Notes: generated from the letters alone by a model not told the origin. Numbered from the stretch's first letter, positions 9,517-19,172 are shown. The stretch is DNA of 64,000 nucleotides from Veronia nyctiphanis (GCF_004116385.1 NZ_PEIB01000001.1:310001-374000), one strand, 5' to 3'. Numbers and translations: made by a program.

Positions 9517-10145
9517 ACGGTAAATTTTTAGTTGTTGAAGGACTGGAAGGGGCAGGTAAAACCACTGCGATCAATAAGGTACTTGAAACACTCAAGTCAG
9601 CTGGAATCTCAGATATTGCACAAACTCGAGAGCCAGGCGGCACACCTCTAGCAGAACAAATGCGCACGTTGGTTAAGCAAGGCCATCCCGATGAGCCAGT
9701 TACTGACATGGCAGAGCTACTTCTGATGTATGCAGCGCGTATTCAGTTAGTCGAGAATGTCATCAAGCCAGCTCTGTCTGAGGGTAAATGGGTTGTGGGT
9801 GATAGACACGATATGTCATCTCAAGCTTATCAAGGTGGAGGCCGAGGGTTTGACGCGAATATGATGCTGACATTAAGAGATATGGTTTTGGCTGATTTTC
9901 GCCCTGCTCTGACCTTGTATATGGATATTGATCCGATAATCGGGTTAAACAGAGCAAGGGCTCGCGGTGAGCTAGATCGTATCGAACAAAATGACATTGA
10001 GTTCTTCCAGCGCGCACGAGCTAGATATCTTGAGCTAGCAGAGTCCGATGATTCTGTGATTATTATTGATGCTTCGCAGTCTATGGAAGCGGTTGCTCAT
10101 GATATTCAGAATAAGCTGAGTGAGTGGCTGAGACATGTTAGCTGA
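9513..10145 (+). CDS. tmk: Thymidylate kinase
   Basis: Tmk phosphorylates dTMP to dTDP, an essential step in DNA precursor synthesis. The 210-residue protein has the P-loop 'GLEGAGKTT' at residues 10-18, the '[14 protein letters not shown]' DR-type substrate loop, '[15 protein letters not shown]' and the lid '[12 protein letters not shown]'. The length is normal. The start overlaps the end of mltG by four bases and the 3' end overlaps holB by eleven bases, indicating a tightly coupled operon. Confidence 0.97.
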   Translation: MNGKFLVVEGLEGAGKTTAINKVLETLKSAGISDIAQTREPGGTPLAEQMRTLVKQGHPDEPVTDMAELLLMYAARIQLVENVIKPALSEGKWVVGDRHDMSSQAYQGGGRGFDANMMLTLRDMVLADFRPALTLYMDIDPIIGLNRARARGELDRIEQNDIEFFQRARARYLELAESDDSVIIIDASQSMEAVAHDIQNKLSEWLRHVS

Positions 10146-11099
10146 CATTTATCCTTGGCAAATGAACATATGGCAGCAATGGCAAGTGTTGTTGCAGCAA
10201 GACCGACTCCACCATGCCATCTTATTGGCTGCACCAGAAGGTAGCGGGCGCATTGCGCTTGCAGGTCGGCTCGCTAAAACAGTGCTTTGCAGAACATCGA
10301 ATGAAGAGCCATGTCATCAATGTCATAGTTGCAAACTATTCGATGCAGGGAATCACCCTGACCTCCATCAAGCTCGCCCCGAATCAGAGGGGAAGCAAAT
10401 CAGTGTCGATGCAGTGAGGCAAGCAAATCACTACGCATGGGAAACCTCTCAGCTGGGTGGTAAAAGAGTCATACTTATCGACGGTGCCGAGTTGATGGGA
10501 GAAGCGGCTGCTAATGCATTACTCAAAACATTGGAAGAGCCCCCATCTAGTTGTCAGTTTATTCTCTTAACGGCAGCGATAGATCATCTTCTACCGACTG
10601 TCGTGAGTCGATGTAATAAATGGAAAGCTGAGTTGCCGGATGAAAATGTTGCAAAGCGTTGGGTGGAGTCCGCACTGTTCGAAAGCGTGCCTCTTCAGAC
10701 TATCAGGCTCCACCGTGGAGCGCCGCTTGCCGCAAAGGCGTTTATTGAAAATGGTGGCACGGCAAAACACGCAAAACTGGTAGAGGCATTCTGTACGTTT
10801 GTTGAAAAGAAACAGGGACTATTTACTGTCAGTGAACTGTTGGTCAAATCAGAAAGGTCTGGGCTCAACTGGATAAGCTTCCTGTTACTTGATGCGATGA
10901 AAATTCAGCAAGGTAGTGATACAGGGATTGTGCATAGTGACATGGGTGACTTACTCAGGCTTTTGGCAACCAATCTCGCGTAAGTAAACTTATGAGCCAG
11001 TTAACTGCATTGAATAAGCTAGCAGCAGATTTACAGCGTAATAGTGGTTTAAACAAAGAATTGATGATTAGCAACTGGCTCCGTCAATTCAATGAATGA
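10135..11099 (+). CDS. holB: DNA polymerase III delta' subunit, HolB (3' frameshift in this sequence)
   Basis: HolB is the rigid stator of the clamp-loader complex. The N-terminal AAA+ domain has a degenerate P-loop '[10 protein letters not shown]', the four-cysteine zinc module '[17 protein letters not shown]', and the 'VVSRC' arginine-finger motif. The frame from 10135 stops at 10983, short by about 40 residues. One missing base just before 10983 ('CTCGCGTAAGTAAAC') would continue into '[19 protein letters not shown]' and '[19 protein letters not shown]', a normal HolB end, stopping at 11097-11099. The repaired protein has about 321 residues. As holB is essential I attribute this to sequencing error. 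Confidence 0.9.
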
Positions 11100-11146
11100 A
11101 CACACTAAAGAAGTCGTCCAATTAATTTCCGAATCGGAGTAGTAAC

Positions 11147-11929
11147 GTGTTAGTGGATTCGCATTGTCATCTCGACAAGCTTGATTACGAACAGCAACAT
11201 GGCGATGTTGCAGATGTGCTTGAGAAAGCCAAAGAAAGAGGTATCGACTACTTCCTCTCTGTGGGAGTGACACTCGATAGCTTCCCAAAGATGATGGATA
11301 TGATTCGTCCATATGAAAATGTGTTTGCATCATGTGGTGTTCACCCGCTTGATATTGAGCAAGGCTTCGATTTTGAAGAGTTGAAAGCGCTGGCGTCTGA
11401 CGAGCGCGTCGTGGCCATCGGCGAGACTGGGCTGGACTATCATTACCAGCCTGAATTAGCTGAAAAGCAACAAGATATTTTCCGTCAGCATGTTCGACTC
11501 GCTGTTGAACTGAAAAAGCCGCTCATTATTCACACCCGAATGGCGAGAGAGGATACCCTCCGTATCCTGAGAGAAGAAAATGCGAAGGAAGTTGGCGGTG
11601 TGCTTCACTGCTTTACAGAGAGCCTTGAAATGGCTGAAGCTGCGATTGAACTTGGCTTTTATATTTCTATCTCCGGTATTGTGACATTCAAAAAAGCAGA
11701 AGAGTTGAAAGAGGTTGTTCGTCGACTTCCACTTGAACGATTGCTGGTGGAAACCGATTCTCCTTACTTGGCACCTGTTCCCTATCGAGGAAAGCAAAAC
11801 CAGCCAGCTTATACCCATGAAGTCGCGGCTTACATTGCCAGCCTCAAGGGAACCTCATTTGAAACAGTCGCTGAAGTGACAACGGATAATTTTTTCCGAT
11901 TATTCTCAGGCGCTCAACGAAAAGCTTAA
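11147..11929 (+). CDS. ycfH: TatD-family metal-dependent hydrolase (YcfH)
   Basis: The 260-residue TIM-barrel protein has all TatD metal-site motifs: 'VDSHCHLDKLDY', 'AIGETGLDYHYQPE', 'LIIHTRMA', 'HCFTES' and 'VETDSPYLAPVPYRGK'. Family members are magnesium-dependent DNases or 3'-5' exonucleases; the YcfH branch is less studied. The start is a GTG at 11147 (MLVDSHCH) preceded by GGAGT. It lies after holB and before ptsG, the E. coli and V. cholerae order, and is closed by a strong terminator. Confidence 0.94.
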   Translation: MLVDSHCHLDKLDYEQQHGDVADVLEKAKERGIDYFLSVGVTLDSFPKMMDMIRPYENVFASCGVHPLDIEQGFDFEELKALASDERVVAIGETGLDYHYQPELAEKQQDIFRQHVRLAVELKKPLIIHTRMAREDTLRILREENAKEVGGVLHCFTESLEMAEAAIELGFYISISGIVTFKKAEELKEVVRRLPLERLLVETDSPYLAPVPYRGKQNQPAYTHEVAAYIASLKGTSFETVAEVTTDNFFRLFSGAQRKA

Positions 11930-11952
11930 ACGAACTTATTTCGTTTAATGTC

Positions 11953-11983
11953 AAAAAGGCCAGACGAACAGTCTGGCCTTTTT
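11953..11983 (+). terminator. Intrinsic terminator after ycfH
   Basis: AAAAAGGCCAGAC and GTCTGGCCTTTTT form a near-perfect stem around a short loop, ending in five T residues. It closes the long fab-tmk-holB-ycfH transcription unit. Confidence 0.9.
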
Positions 11984-12256
11984 CGTTGGTACGTATGTGT
12001 ACTTTGCCCTATGTAGAACTGTCAGACATGACACTTATTTTTAGAACATAAATATCTGTTGCCAATCGCATTTTTTTAACAACAAGCTCAATAACTATGA
12101 TGACTTGTCAGTAGTCGTTAAATTTCACTTGCCCTGCTTGTTGCATGTTTTTTGTCGATATATAGTTTGCGACCAAGTCCAAATTTTTGGATGTAAATGC
12201 GCTCTGTGTCCAGAGGTTACAGTGCTAAAAGTCATAATTCTAAATAGGAGCCAAAC
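11984..12256 (+). other. Untranslated region upstream of ptsG
   Basis: About 270 bases lie between the ycfH terminator and ptsG. They hold no convincing gene. An AT-rich stretch with TATATAG near 12160 and a small CCAAATTTTTGG hairpin near 12179 are visible, and TAGGAGCC precedes the ptsG ATG. A catabolite or Mlc-type control site would be expected for ptsG, but I see none that is clear. Confidence 0.4.
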
Positions 12257-13678
12257 ATGTTTAAAAACTTGTTTGCCAACCTGCAAAAAGTCGGCAAAGC
12301 ATTGATGCTGCCAGTTTCTGTTCTTCCCGTTGCAGGTATTTTACTCGGTGTTGGTGCTGCAAACTTCAGTTGGCTACCCGATATTGTTTCGCATGTGATG
12401 GAAAAGGCAGGGGGATCTGTATTTGATCAGCTCCCTTTATTGTTTGCTGTTGGTGTTGCACTTGGTTTTACCAATAATGATGGTGTCGCTGGGCTTTCCG
12501 CTATTGTTGGCTATGGCATCATGACTGCAACATTGAATATCGTTGCGGGCACTGAGGTCAACACCGGTGTTCTTGGTGGTATTCTTGTTGGCGGTGTCGC
12601 GGGTTGGGCTTTTAACCGCTTCTTTCGTATTCAGCTACCTGATTTTCTTGGCTTCTTTGCCGGTAAGCGTTTTGTTCCTATCATGACCGGTTTCTGTTCT
12701 ATTGCTTTAGCTTTAATTTTGTCAGTGATTTGGCCACCCATTGGTAGCGCTATTGCCAGCTTTTCTGACTAGGCAGCGAATCAAAACCCGGTCACCGCGT
12801 TTGGTATTTATGGCTTAGTAGAGCGGGCATTGATTCCATTTGGTCTTCATCATATCTGGAATGTGCCTTTTTTTACCGAAGCGGGTACCTGTGTCAATAA
12901 ATCTGGCGAAGTTGCACACGGCATCATGACCTGCTTCTTAACGGCAGATGATGCGTCTCGGGCAGCAGGAAATGGCTTTGGTCAGCTGGCAGGGGGCTAC
13001 TTATTCAAGATGTTCGGTTTACCTGCAGCGGCGTTTGCAATTTGGCATTCTGCAAAACCTGAGAACCGCGCGAAAGTTGGCGGTATTATGATCTCAGCGG
13101 CCTTCACGTCTTTTCTGACGGGTATCACTGAACCGATTGAATTTGCGTTTCTCTTTATTGCACCCGTTCTGTATGTCATTCATGCGATTTTGGCTGGCTT
13201 GGCTTATGTACTAACAAACTACTTCGGCATTGTACATGGGCATACTTTTTCAAATGGCTTTATAGACTTTTTTGTTCAGTCTCCCAACGCAAGTAAAATG
13301 CTTGAACTGGTGATGTTCGGTTTGGGTTATGCCGTAATTTATTACGTCGTATTCCGCATCGTCATTGTCATGCTGGATTTAAAAACGCCGGGCAGAGAAG
13401 ACGAAGACAAGACGACGAAGACTGAAGCCAGTGGATCCGAATTAGCGAAGGATCTTGTGATGGCATTTGGCGGCAAGCAGAATATTACTGGCCTCGATGC
13501 GTGCATTACTCGATTGAGAGTCTCAGTGGCCAGTGTCGATAAAGTTAATCAAGAACAATTAAAACAGCTAGGCGCAGCGGGCGTAGTCGTGGCGGGCGGT
13601 GGTGTTCAGGCTATTTTCGGTACTAAGTCAGATAATTTGAAATCTGACATGGATGAGTGGATAAGACATAACGGCTAA
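12257..13678 (+). CDS. ptsG: PTS glucose-specific EIICB component (internal amber codon in this sequence)
   Basis: PtsG imports and phosphorylates glucose, taking phosphate from EIIA-Glc. The IIC membrane domain starts [20 protein letters not shown] and includes '[12 protein letters not shown]'. The IIB domain at the C-terminus has the phosphorylated Cys in '[13 protein letters not shown]'. Codon 172 (12770-12772) is TAG where relatives have Trp ('[17 protein letters not shown]'). Reading continues in the same frame to 13678, so this is a G-to-A substitution rather than an indel. Full length would be 473 residues, normal for PtsG. Either a sequencing error or a genuine loss-of-function mutation is possible. 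A terminator follows. Confidence 0.92.
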
Positions 13679-13690
13679 TACGACTTATCA

Positions 13691-13719
13691 AGAGGAGGGC
13701 TCTTGCCCTCCTTTTTTTG
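13691..13719 (+). terminator. Intrinsic terminator after ptsG
   Basis: AGGAGGGC and GCCCTCCT form the stem around TCTT, followed by seven T residues. Confidence 0.9.
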
Positions 13720-13735
13720 TTTTTATCAGTATGCC

Positions 13736-14637
13736 TCAACCGAACGACATGAAAAACAGCATGAAGACTGGAACTAAAAGGCTAAGAATAAAGCCACTGA
13801 CAATAGCAACAGGCACACACCGAATGCCTCCAGAACTCTGAATGATTGGCAGAGTGAAATCCATGGATGTTGCTCCTCCATAACCTATCGCTGTAATGGT
13901 ATAGCGAGATATCAACATGGGGATCAGAATGATTGCAACCATTTCCCGCGCCAGTTCGAGCAGAAACGATGCGCCGCCATAAACTGGCCCTAAGCCATCC
14001 CCCATTAATATTCCCGCCAAAGAGTACCAACCAAACCCTGAAGCCATAGCAAGGCCATGATTAAAGGTATATCCAAAAGCCATGCGCCAATTAATCCACC
14101 AATCCACGAGGAAATGATGACCGTTAGCGCTGCGGCCATGCCTTGTTTATTAACAACTATCTGCTTCAGCGTCATACCGCTGTTTCTGAGTTGAATACCA
14201 ATCAAAAAGAGCAGGAACAATAAGATGTACTCGCTTGCTGTATCAACCCAACTCAAGCCCATATCAAAAATTAGCCCAACGATCAGCCCAAACCCCACAA
14301 CGACAACAAGTTTTACTGATTCAAACATCATTCTCGAAAATGGAAGTTTTTGGCTTCGGGCTTCTGTTTCGGTTTTCCAAATCATATCGAGAAGTGGCAG
14401 TGCTAAAAGGTTCATTCCGCCGATAGTGACAAAAAATACGGCTGATAAAAGCATTATCTGGCCAACATTCTCTCCGAAATTATCCAGGCCAGCGAGACTG
14501 AGACCCATTAGGCCAAGAATGACGAAAACGAGGCGTGATGTGGAGATATTGATCAAATCAAGTTTTTTGGCGCTTTTTATCTTTACAAAGTATCCAATTA
14601 CCAAAGGCACAAATATGTATAAAACATCAGGAAACAT
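13736..14637 (-). CDS. lysO: L-lysine exporter LysO (YbjE family, DUF340), frameshifted in this sequence
   Basis: LysO exports L-lysine and its toxic analogue thialysine across the inner membrane. The product is hydrophobic throughout with about eight membrane segments. It carries 'VGIQLRNSGMTLKQIV'-type sequence ('LIGIQLRNSGMTLKQIVVNKQG'), 'ASGFGWYSLAGILMG', 'GYGGATSMDFTLP' and 'SGFILSLLVPV', all hallmarks of YbjE. The N-terminal frame (from 14637) and the C-terminal frame (to 13736) meet at about 14054. One base lost in 'ATCATGGCCTTGCTATGG' accounts for this; repair gives 'IPLIMGLAMASGFGW' or nearly so. The repaired length is about 300 residues, as expected. It is convergent with ptsG across the terminator. 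Confidence 0.9.
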
Positions 14638-15083
14638 CTGGCTCTCACTGAATTCAAGAGGGTTGGTACATGAAGCGTTGAGACTAACAGCGGCCTACAA
14701 AAGATGAAACCCTGAAATGACAGCCTATCAAGTCCATTTATTCATACTTCTGCGTTAACACCACAAAGTTATTTTCTCTTCAATGTCATCTCTTAAAACA
14801 TGATTTGCGGTTATCCACTCAGATATTCAAGAAAAACGTGAATAAACCTCTGACTAGTACATTAGATGCCCCGAAAAAAAACATGTAACGCGAGGTAACT
14901 TTTATGACTCCCGTTAACATTACACATGTATCATATTTGGACTCACTGTATTGTTAATGTGACACAAGTGTTAGTTTTAAGGATATTTTGCAGACTTCTC
15001 CTTTGAGTTAAGTCATGATTAATTCGCATCAGGAAATTAGATAAGGATTGATCAACAATTCGCTTAGGGAGCAGGAGACGCAG
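14638..15083 (+). other. Long intergenic region upstream of the TfoX-type gene
   Basis: These 446 bases contain no convincing gene. They hold the divergent promoters of lysO and the tfoX-like gene. A weak CRP-like site, TGTGACACAAGTGTTA, lies at 14958-14973 with the left half perfect and the right half degenerate. I searched by eye for the cyclic-di-GMP riboswitch known upstream of V. cholerae tfoY and did not find its core motifs. A good ribosome-binding site (AGGAGA) precedes the ATG at 15084. Confidence 0.4.
14958..14973 (+). promoter_or_regulatory. Possible CRP site upstream of the tfoX-like gene
   Basis: TGTGA-N6-TGTTA matches the CRP consensus TGTGA-N6-TCACA in the left half only. CRP control of tfoX/sxy is known in Vibrio and Haemophilus, which is the main reason to note it. 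Weak evidence. Confidence 0.25.
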
Positions 15084-15668
15084 ATGTTTGAAGTAAAGGA
15101 AGGCTTTGTCGCGTATCTACAACAGGTTGGTGAAACTGAAAAGCGCTCAATGTTTGGCGGCACCGGTTTCTTTGTAAACGGTGCGATGTTTGCGCTTGTA
15201 AAAGATGAAAAAATCTACCTGAGAGGCGGAAAAGACCTCACTGACAAATTGATTGCAAAAGAATGTAAGAAGTTTGTTCATGTAAAGAAAAGTTCAACAG
15301 CCGTAGTAAACTACTATGATGTGACTTCTCTATACCAACAGCAGGATGAAATGCTGGAGACTTTAGTAAAAAAGTCCATAGAGACGTCAGTGGCAGAAAA
15401 AGAGTATCGAGACTCAAAATCCAACAAACGCTTAAGAGACTTGCCGAATCTTCGCCTTACTATTGAGCGTATGTTGAAGAAATCTGGCATCGCTGATGTT
15501 GATACTTTCTTCTCTCTTCCGCCGGAAGAGATTTTTAAGATGGTACAAGAAGCACACGGTTATGATGTTGACGTTAAGTTACTTTGGATGTTCGTTGGCG
15601 CTCAAACAGGTGTTCACTACACGCTGATTGGTGAAGAGCAAAAACAACAATTACTCGAAGCTATCTAA
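15084..15668 (+). CDS. TfoX/Sxy family DNA transformation regulator
   Basis: The protein has the TfoX N-terminal domain (about residues 1-95, with 'RSMFGGTGFFVNGAMFALV' and 'IYLRGGKD') and the C-terminal TfoX domain ('LRDLPNLRLTIERMLKKSGI', 'LLWMFVGAQTG'). Members are co-regulators working with CRP on competence, type VI secretion and motility genes in vibrios. I chose the ATG at 15084 (194 residues) because AGGAGA lies 7 bases upstream; an earlier in-frame start at 15048 lacks a ribosome-binding site. I cannot tell TfoX from TfoY by sequence alone, so no symbol is given. A terminator follows at once, so the gene is transcribed alone. Confidence 0.88.
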   Translation: MFEVKEGFVAYLQQVGETEKRSMFGGTGFFVNGAMFALVKDEKIYLRGGKDLTDKLIAKECKKFVHVKKSSTAVVNYYDVTSLYQQQDEMLETLVKKSIETSVAEKEYRDSKSNKRLRDLPNLRLTIERMLKKSGIADVDTFFSLPPEEIFKMVQEAHGYDVDVKLLWMFVGAQTGVHYTLIGEEQKQQLLEAI

Positions 15669-15682
15669 CGCTAATTTTGCTT

Positions 15683-15711
15683 AAAAAGGCCACTTAATTG
15701 TGGTCTTTTTT
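15683..15711 (+). terminator. Intrinsic terminator after the tfoX-like gene
   Basis: AAAAAGGCCAC pairs with GTGGTCTTTTT around TTAATT and ends in six T residues. Confidence 0.88.
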
Positions 15712-15802
15712 GTTTCTGGTGGCTGCTAACGAAGAAAACCAAGCCGAACAGATTCAGCGTGTTATGCTTCATGCAGTTTGTCCTTTTTTGTGTTCCTTTT
15801 CG

Positions 15803-16714
15803 ATGAAAACACCGACTTTATCCGCGACCTTACTCTCTGGCTTACATTGCTTCAGTGTCGCCGCTGAACTCATGAGCTTTACACGCGCTGCGTCAGAACT
15901 TAATCTGACACAAAGCGCCGTCAGTCACAGGATCAGAAATCTAGAGAGTAAACTCGGCGTCCAATTATTCATCCGACGTCCTCGTCAGTTGGCTCTCACG
16001 AATGAAGGTGAACAGCTCAAATTATCACTGAGAGAGCAATTTTCTGCCATCAGTCTTCAATTGAGAGAACTTAAGCAAGCGCACTTATCTGGTGATTTGA
16101 CGATATGTGTTCCTCCTACGTTTGGACAAATATGGTTGGCGCCCCGATTACATCGTTTTTCTGCGTTGTATCCTGAGTTAACTCTCCATGTCAGAACCCG
16201 TAACGATCTCGTCGACTTTCAGACTGAGGCATTTGACTGTGCAATCTATTATGGTGACGGTCGTTATACCGGATTAAAAAGTAGCTTTTTGTTTGATGAT
16301 GTTATTGAGCCAGTTTGCAGCCAAGAATATGCCAGTGAACACGATCTTTATGACAAACCTGACAATCTGATTCATTGTCACCTATTGCATGATGCGGCAC
16401 CGTGGGCAAGTGCAGGCTTGAATGATGAGTGGCAGTTTTGGGCCAGTGAAACGGACACCAAACTAGGCTATCAAAACTCAAGTTTTGATAGGGCAGACAT
16501 GGCCTTTGAGGCTGCAAGAAGCGGGTTAGGTGTGGCGATTGGCCGAGTGAGTTATGTTCGACAGGATCTGGAGACAGGACGTTTAGTTGCACCGTTTAAA
16601 AAATCAGTTGCTGCACCTTTTTCATATCATTTGGTATATCGAAAAGACCTTATAACATCGTCAAAAATCAGTGTTTTTGAACAGTGGTTAAAAGACGAAG
16701 TGAAAGAAGAATAG
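15803..16714 (+). CDS. LysR-family transcriptional regulator, DsdC-like
   Basis: The 303-residue product has the LysR helix-turn-helix near residues 20-60 ('AASELNLTQSAVSHRIRNLESKLG') and a substrate-binding domain. The C-terminal half closely resembles E. coli DsdC, the D-serine-responsive activator. Shared blocks are 'CHLLHDAAPWAS...DEWQFWAS', 'FDRADMAFEAARSGLGVAIGR' and 'GRLVAPF'. No D-serine dehydratase (dsdA) or permease (dsdX) lies beside it, so the target is unknown. I start at the ATG at 15803; in-frame codons further upstream overlap the previous terminator. It ends at a hairpin shared with the convergent outer-membrane gene. Confidence 0.88.
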   Translation: MKTPTLSATLLSGLHCFSVAAELMSFTRAASELNLTQSAVSHRIRNLESKLGVQLFIRRPRQLALTNEGEQLKLSLREQFSAISLQLRELKQAHLSGDLTICVPPTFGQIWLAPRLHRFSALYPELTLHVRTRNDLVDFQTEAFDCAIYYGDGRYTGLKSSFLFDDVIEPVCSQEYASEHDLYDKPDNLIHCHLLHDAAPWASAGLNDEWQFWASETDTKLGYQNSSFDRADMAFEAARSGLGVAIGRVSYVRQDLETGRLVAPFKKSVAAPFSYHLVYRKDLITSSKISVFEQWLKDEVKEE

Positions 16715-16740
16715 CCTCGTTCGAGGCTATTGATTGTTTT
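16710..16740. terminator. Bidirectional hairpin between the LysR gene and the outer-membrane protein gene
   Basis: AATAGCCTCG and CGAGGCTATT form a ten-base stem with a TT..CG loop. T-rich sequence lies on the plus-strand side and A-rich sequence upstream on the other, so it can serve both convergent genes. Confidence 0.7.
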
Positions 16741-16750
16741 CAGCGTTTTT

Positions 16751-17314
16751 TTAGAACTTAAAACGAGTACTCAGTACGAGTTGGTCGTCGTATATCTCGT
16801 TGAAGCGGAATTGTGCTCCGATAGAGAAAAGCTCGGTTGCATGGAATCTTCCAGTGACAGAACCAAATACTTTCTCATCTTCTTCTTTGATGCTGACGTG
16901 GCCAATTTCGCCGCCGACTTCAAGTTGAGGGGTCAGCCATTGACGTACACCGATAGCAACTTCAATGCCGAATTCGCCATCTTTGTATACGTCGCGCTTT
17001 TTGACGTTACGAAGCGCCAGTTCGCCATAAATATCGGCCCAGTCATTCACCGGTGCATGGAAGCCTACGGCGCCAGTAAAATCCCAGTCTTTGTCAAACT
17101 CAGTATCCACTTCAGCTCTCACGTGGGCATTCGGGTGAATAGACATGCTAACACCGCCACCATAAGTAACAGGACTCAAGCCAACGCGGACATCAAAATA
17201 GTCGTAAGAAAAGTTGCTCATGCTTGGTGTTAAGTTTAAATCCTGACCGATGGCCATTGTTGGAGCTGAAACTACGGATGCAAGCAAAGTTCCGATAAAT
17301 ACAAGTTTGCGCAT
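16751..17314 (-). CDS. Small outer-membrane beta-barrel protein (opacity-type)
   Basis: The 187-residue product starts MRKLVFIGTLLASVVSAPTMA, a clear Sec signal peptide cleaved near residue 21. The rest alternates polar and hydrophobic residues and ends 'STRFKF' with the terminal Phe needed for outer-membrane assembly. Typical strand pairs include 'VRVGLSPVTYGGGVSMSIH' and 'FDKDWDFTGAVGFHA'. An eight-stranded barrel of the OmpA/opacity class is likely. I use the ATG at 17314 rather than the TTG five codons upstream because the signal peptide starts there. No specific function can be named. Confidence 0.82.
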   Translation of the reverse strand: MRKLVFIGTLLASVVSAPTMAIGQDLNLTPSMSNFSYDYFDVRVGLSPVTYGGGVSMSIHPNAHVRAEVDTEFDKDWDFTGAVGFHAPVNDWADIYGELALRNVKKRDVYKDGEFGIEVAIGVRQWLTPQLEVGGEIGHVSIKEEDEKVFGSVTGRFHATELFSIGAQFRFNEIYDDQLVLSTRFKF

Positions 17315-17656
17315 GGAAAATCTCGTCAATTAGTTTGTAAAACCATTTTAATAGCAATACATGACCAGAAACAATAAGACCAAGCCTTATACCGCCTGTT
17401 TTTTTGACGTAATAACCTGCAATTCATATCTCATCTATCCCAGAAATGCTCGGTGTTGTTTCATCCTAGAATAACGTTAATCGATTATTTTCTGTTCGGT
17501 CGGCGCAAGGCAGTGATACATCGTACTCAGTCTTTATTGTGCATCGTTGTTAAAAATGTCTAGATTTATTATTAAACTCAAAAAGGATTTGAACGAAACT
17601 AGCCCTTTTTCGTTTACAATATTTACTTACACTTCAATACTTAAAAAGGTGGCGCC
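17315..17656. other. Intergenic region between divergent envelope genes
   Basis: These 342 bases hold the promoters of two divergent genes. They are AT-rich with no ORF of note. AAAAAGGTGG precedes the ATG at 17657 and is a usable ribosome-binding site. I see no clear operator or RNA structure. Confidence 0.35.
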
Positions 17657-18961
17657 ATGATATTTGGGAAATACGCGGCAATTGGTGGTGGTGTGGCGCT
17701 TGTCGCTCTGTGGCCATTCGCAATGGGTCAAATCGGCCAGTCGGCCTACGAAGAAGAACTGAAAAACATTAACCAACCCGAATTCAGTGTGTCCAATTTG
17801 AGTTATGAGCGGGGATATTTATCTTCGACTGCGGTGACAAAAATTGACATGACTGGTCAAGTAAAACAGACACTGATTGAAGAGGGGCTGCCAACTAGCT
17901 ATACCTTGAATCATACGATTGAGCATGGCCTTACCGGGGTTGAATCCACAACGGTGTTGGATATGACGCCGGAGCTCAAAGATATTACCCGTGTTGTCTG
18001 GGGTAACGAAAAATCGCCTATTTTAATCAAGCAAAAGACATCGATAACGGGTTCTACCAACGTTGACATGACAGTTGACGGGTTTAATGGAAACGAAGAC
18101 GGCTTTTCAGTTACCAGTAAGCCTTTGGTAATGAAGGGGCAATTCGATAAGAACTTCAACGGAACATTCACCTACAACATGGAGTCTCTGGACGCTGTGT
18201 CTAACACAGGTGAGTCGCTCAAAATGACGGGTTTCTCGGGAACGGGTAACGGGTATATCGACGCAGGCATGTGGATTGGTACTCAAGACCTCAACCTTAG
18301 CTCTATTTCGTTTGATGGTGACCTAGAAAGTACTTTTGCCCTCGATGGTCTAGCGGTCAGCATTTCTAATCAGTTTTCTGATGTTAAAGAAGCAGAAGCG
18401 ACAAGAACAGTTGTTAATTCAGATAACCTGATAAAGGTAAAAGGGTTCACAGCGCCTACATCAGGGTTTGAGCTCAAAGGACTCGAATTTGGCTTTGGAG
18501 CAGAGGGTCTGGACAAAGATGCAGTATTGAAGCTGTATGAGTTGTCCAACACCATGGTTGGTGAGCCATCTGACATGGAAATGGTCTCGATGATGCACAC
18601 ACTGGATACCTTGATAGAGAAAGGGATGAAAGTGTCGTTCTCTCCAGCCAAAATTCAACTCCCTCAAGGCGAGACGAGTGTCGATATTAAACTGGATGTG
18701 GCTCCTGGAATTGAAAACGCCACCCAGAATATACAGCAACTTCTCGATAAACTTGGTGGTAAAATCTCTGCGTCAATTCCTACGGCATTGGTTAACATGG
18801 AGCCCTCTGCGACATACTTTTTGAATGAGCTTGCCAGTATGGGCTTTGTTGAAGAAAAAGGTGCGTTTACAGAAATCAATGCCACTCTCAAGGGAGAAGT
18901 GCTGGTCTCTCCAACGGGCAAAGAATTCCCACTCGCCTATTTCGCACAGTTGGCGATGTAA
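17657..18961 (+). CDS. DUF945 / YdgA family protein
   Basis: The 434-residue product begins with an uncleaved or signal-type membrane segment (residues about 5-24, 'YAAIGGGVALVALWPFAMG'). It continues with 'SVSNLSYERGYLSSTAVTKIDM', the characteristic DUF945 opening. The remainder is a long beta-rich region with an internal 'GETSVDIKLDVAPG' stretch and a C-terminal 'ATYFLNELASMGFVEEKG'. Family members such as E. coli YdgA are periplasmic or inner-membrane-anchored proteins of uncertain role, some affecting surface properties and motility. It is monocistronic, closed by a strong terminator. Confidence 0.85.
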   Translation: MIFGKYAAIGGGVALVALWPFAMGQIGQSAYEEELKNINQPEFSVSNLSYERGYLSSTAVTKIDMTGQVKQTLIEEGLPTSYTLNHTIEHGLTGVESTTVLDMTPELKDITRVVWGNEKSPILIKQKTSITGSTNVDMTVDGFNGNEDGFSVTSKPLVMKGQFDKNFNGTFTYNMESLDAVSNTGESLKMTGFSGTGNGYIDAGMWIGTQDLNLSSISFDGDLESTFALDGLAVSISNQFSDVKEAEATRTVVNSDNLIKVKGFTAPTSGFELKGLEFGFGAEGLDKDAVLKLYELSNTMVGEPSDMEMVSMMHTLDTLIEKGMKVSFSPAKIQLPQGETSVDIKLDVAPGIENATQNIQQLLDKLGGKISASIPTALVNMEPSATYFLNELASMGFVEEKGAFTEINATLKGEVLVSPTGKEFPLAYFAQLAM

Positions 18962-18984
18962 TACTTTATTTCAATATCGATATA

Positions 18985-19011
18985 CAAGCCCAACATATGT
19001 TGGGCTTTTTT
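18985..19011 (+). terminator. Intrinsic terminator after the DUF945 gene
   Basis: AAGCCCAACAT and ATGTTGGGCTT form a perfect eleven-base inverted repeat ending in six T residues. Confidence 0.9.
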
Positions 19012-19172
19012 GGTTCTGTCTTCGTAAAAATTTTCAGGAAACTCGTTTAACCTTTGTGACAAAACGTAAAATTTACGGGTTTAAATCTAGTAAATCTCAG
19101 ACTTTAGCCAACACTGAATGTAAGGACAGAGTCTAATGCGCTCTGACGGTATTTTCCAAAGGGAGGACCTAC

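Noticed and set aside
14225-14707. A 160-codon open frame on the plus strand
   Set aside because: It lies wholly opposite lysO and its translation is Ser/Thr/Pro-rich with no recognisable domain; the minus-strand frame clearly encodes the lysine exporter.
14638-15083. Cyclic-di-GMP riboswitch ahead of the TfoX-type gene
   Set aside because: The conserved core motifs of the GEMM class were not found by eye in the leader.
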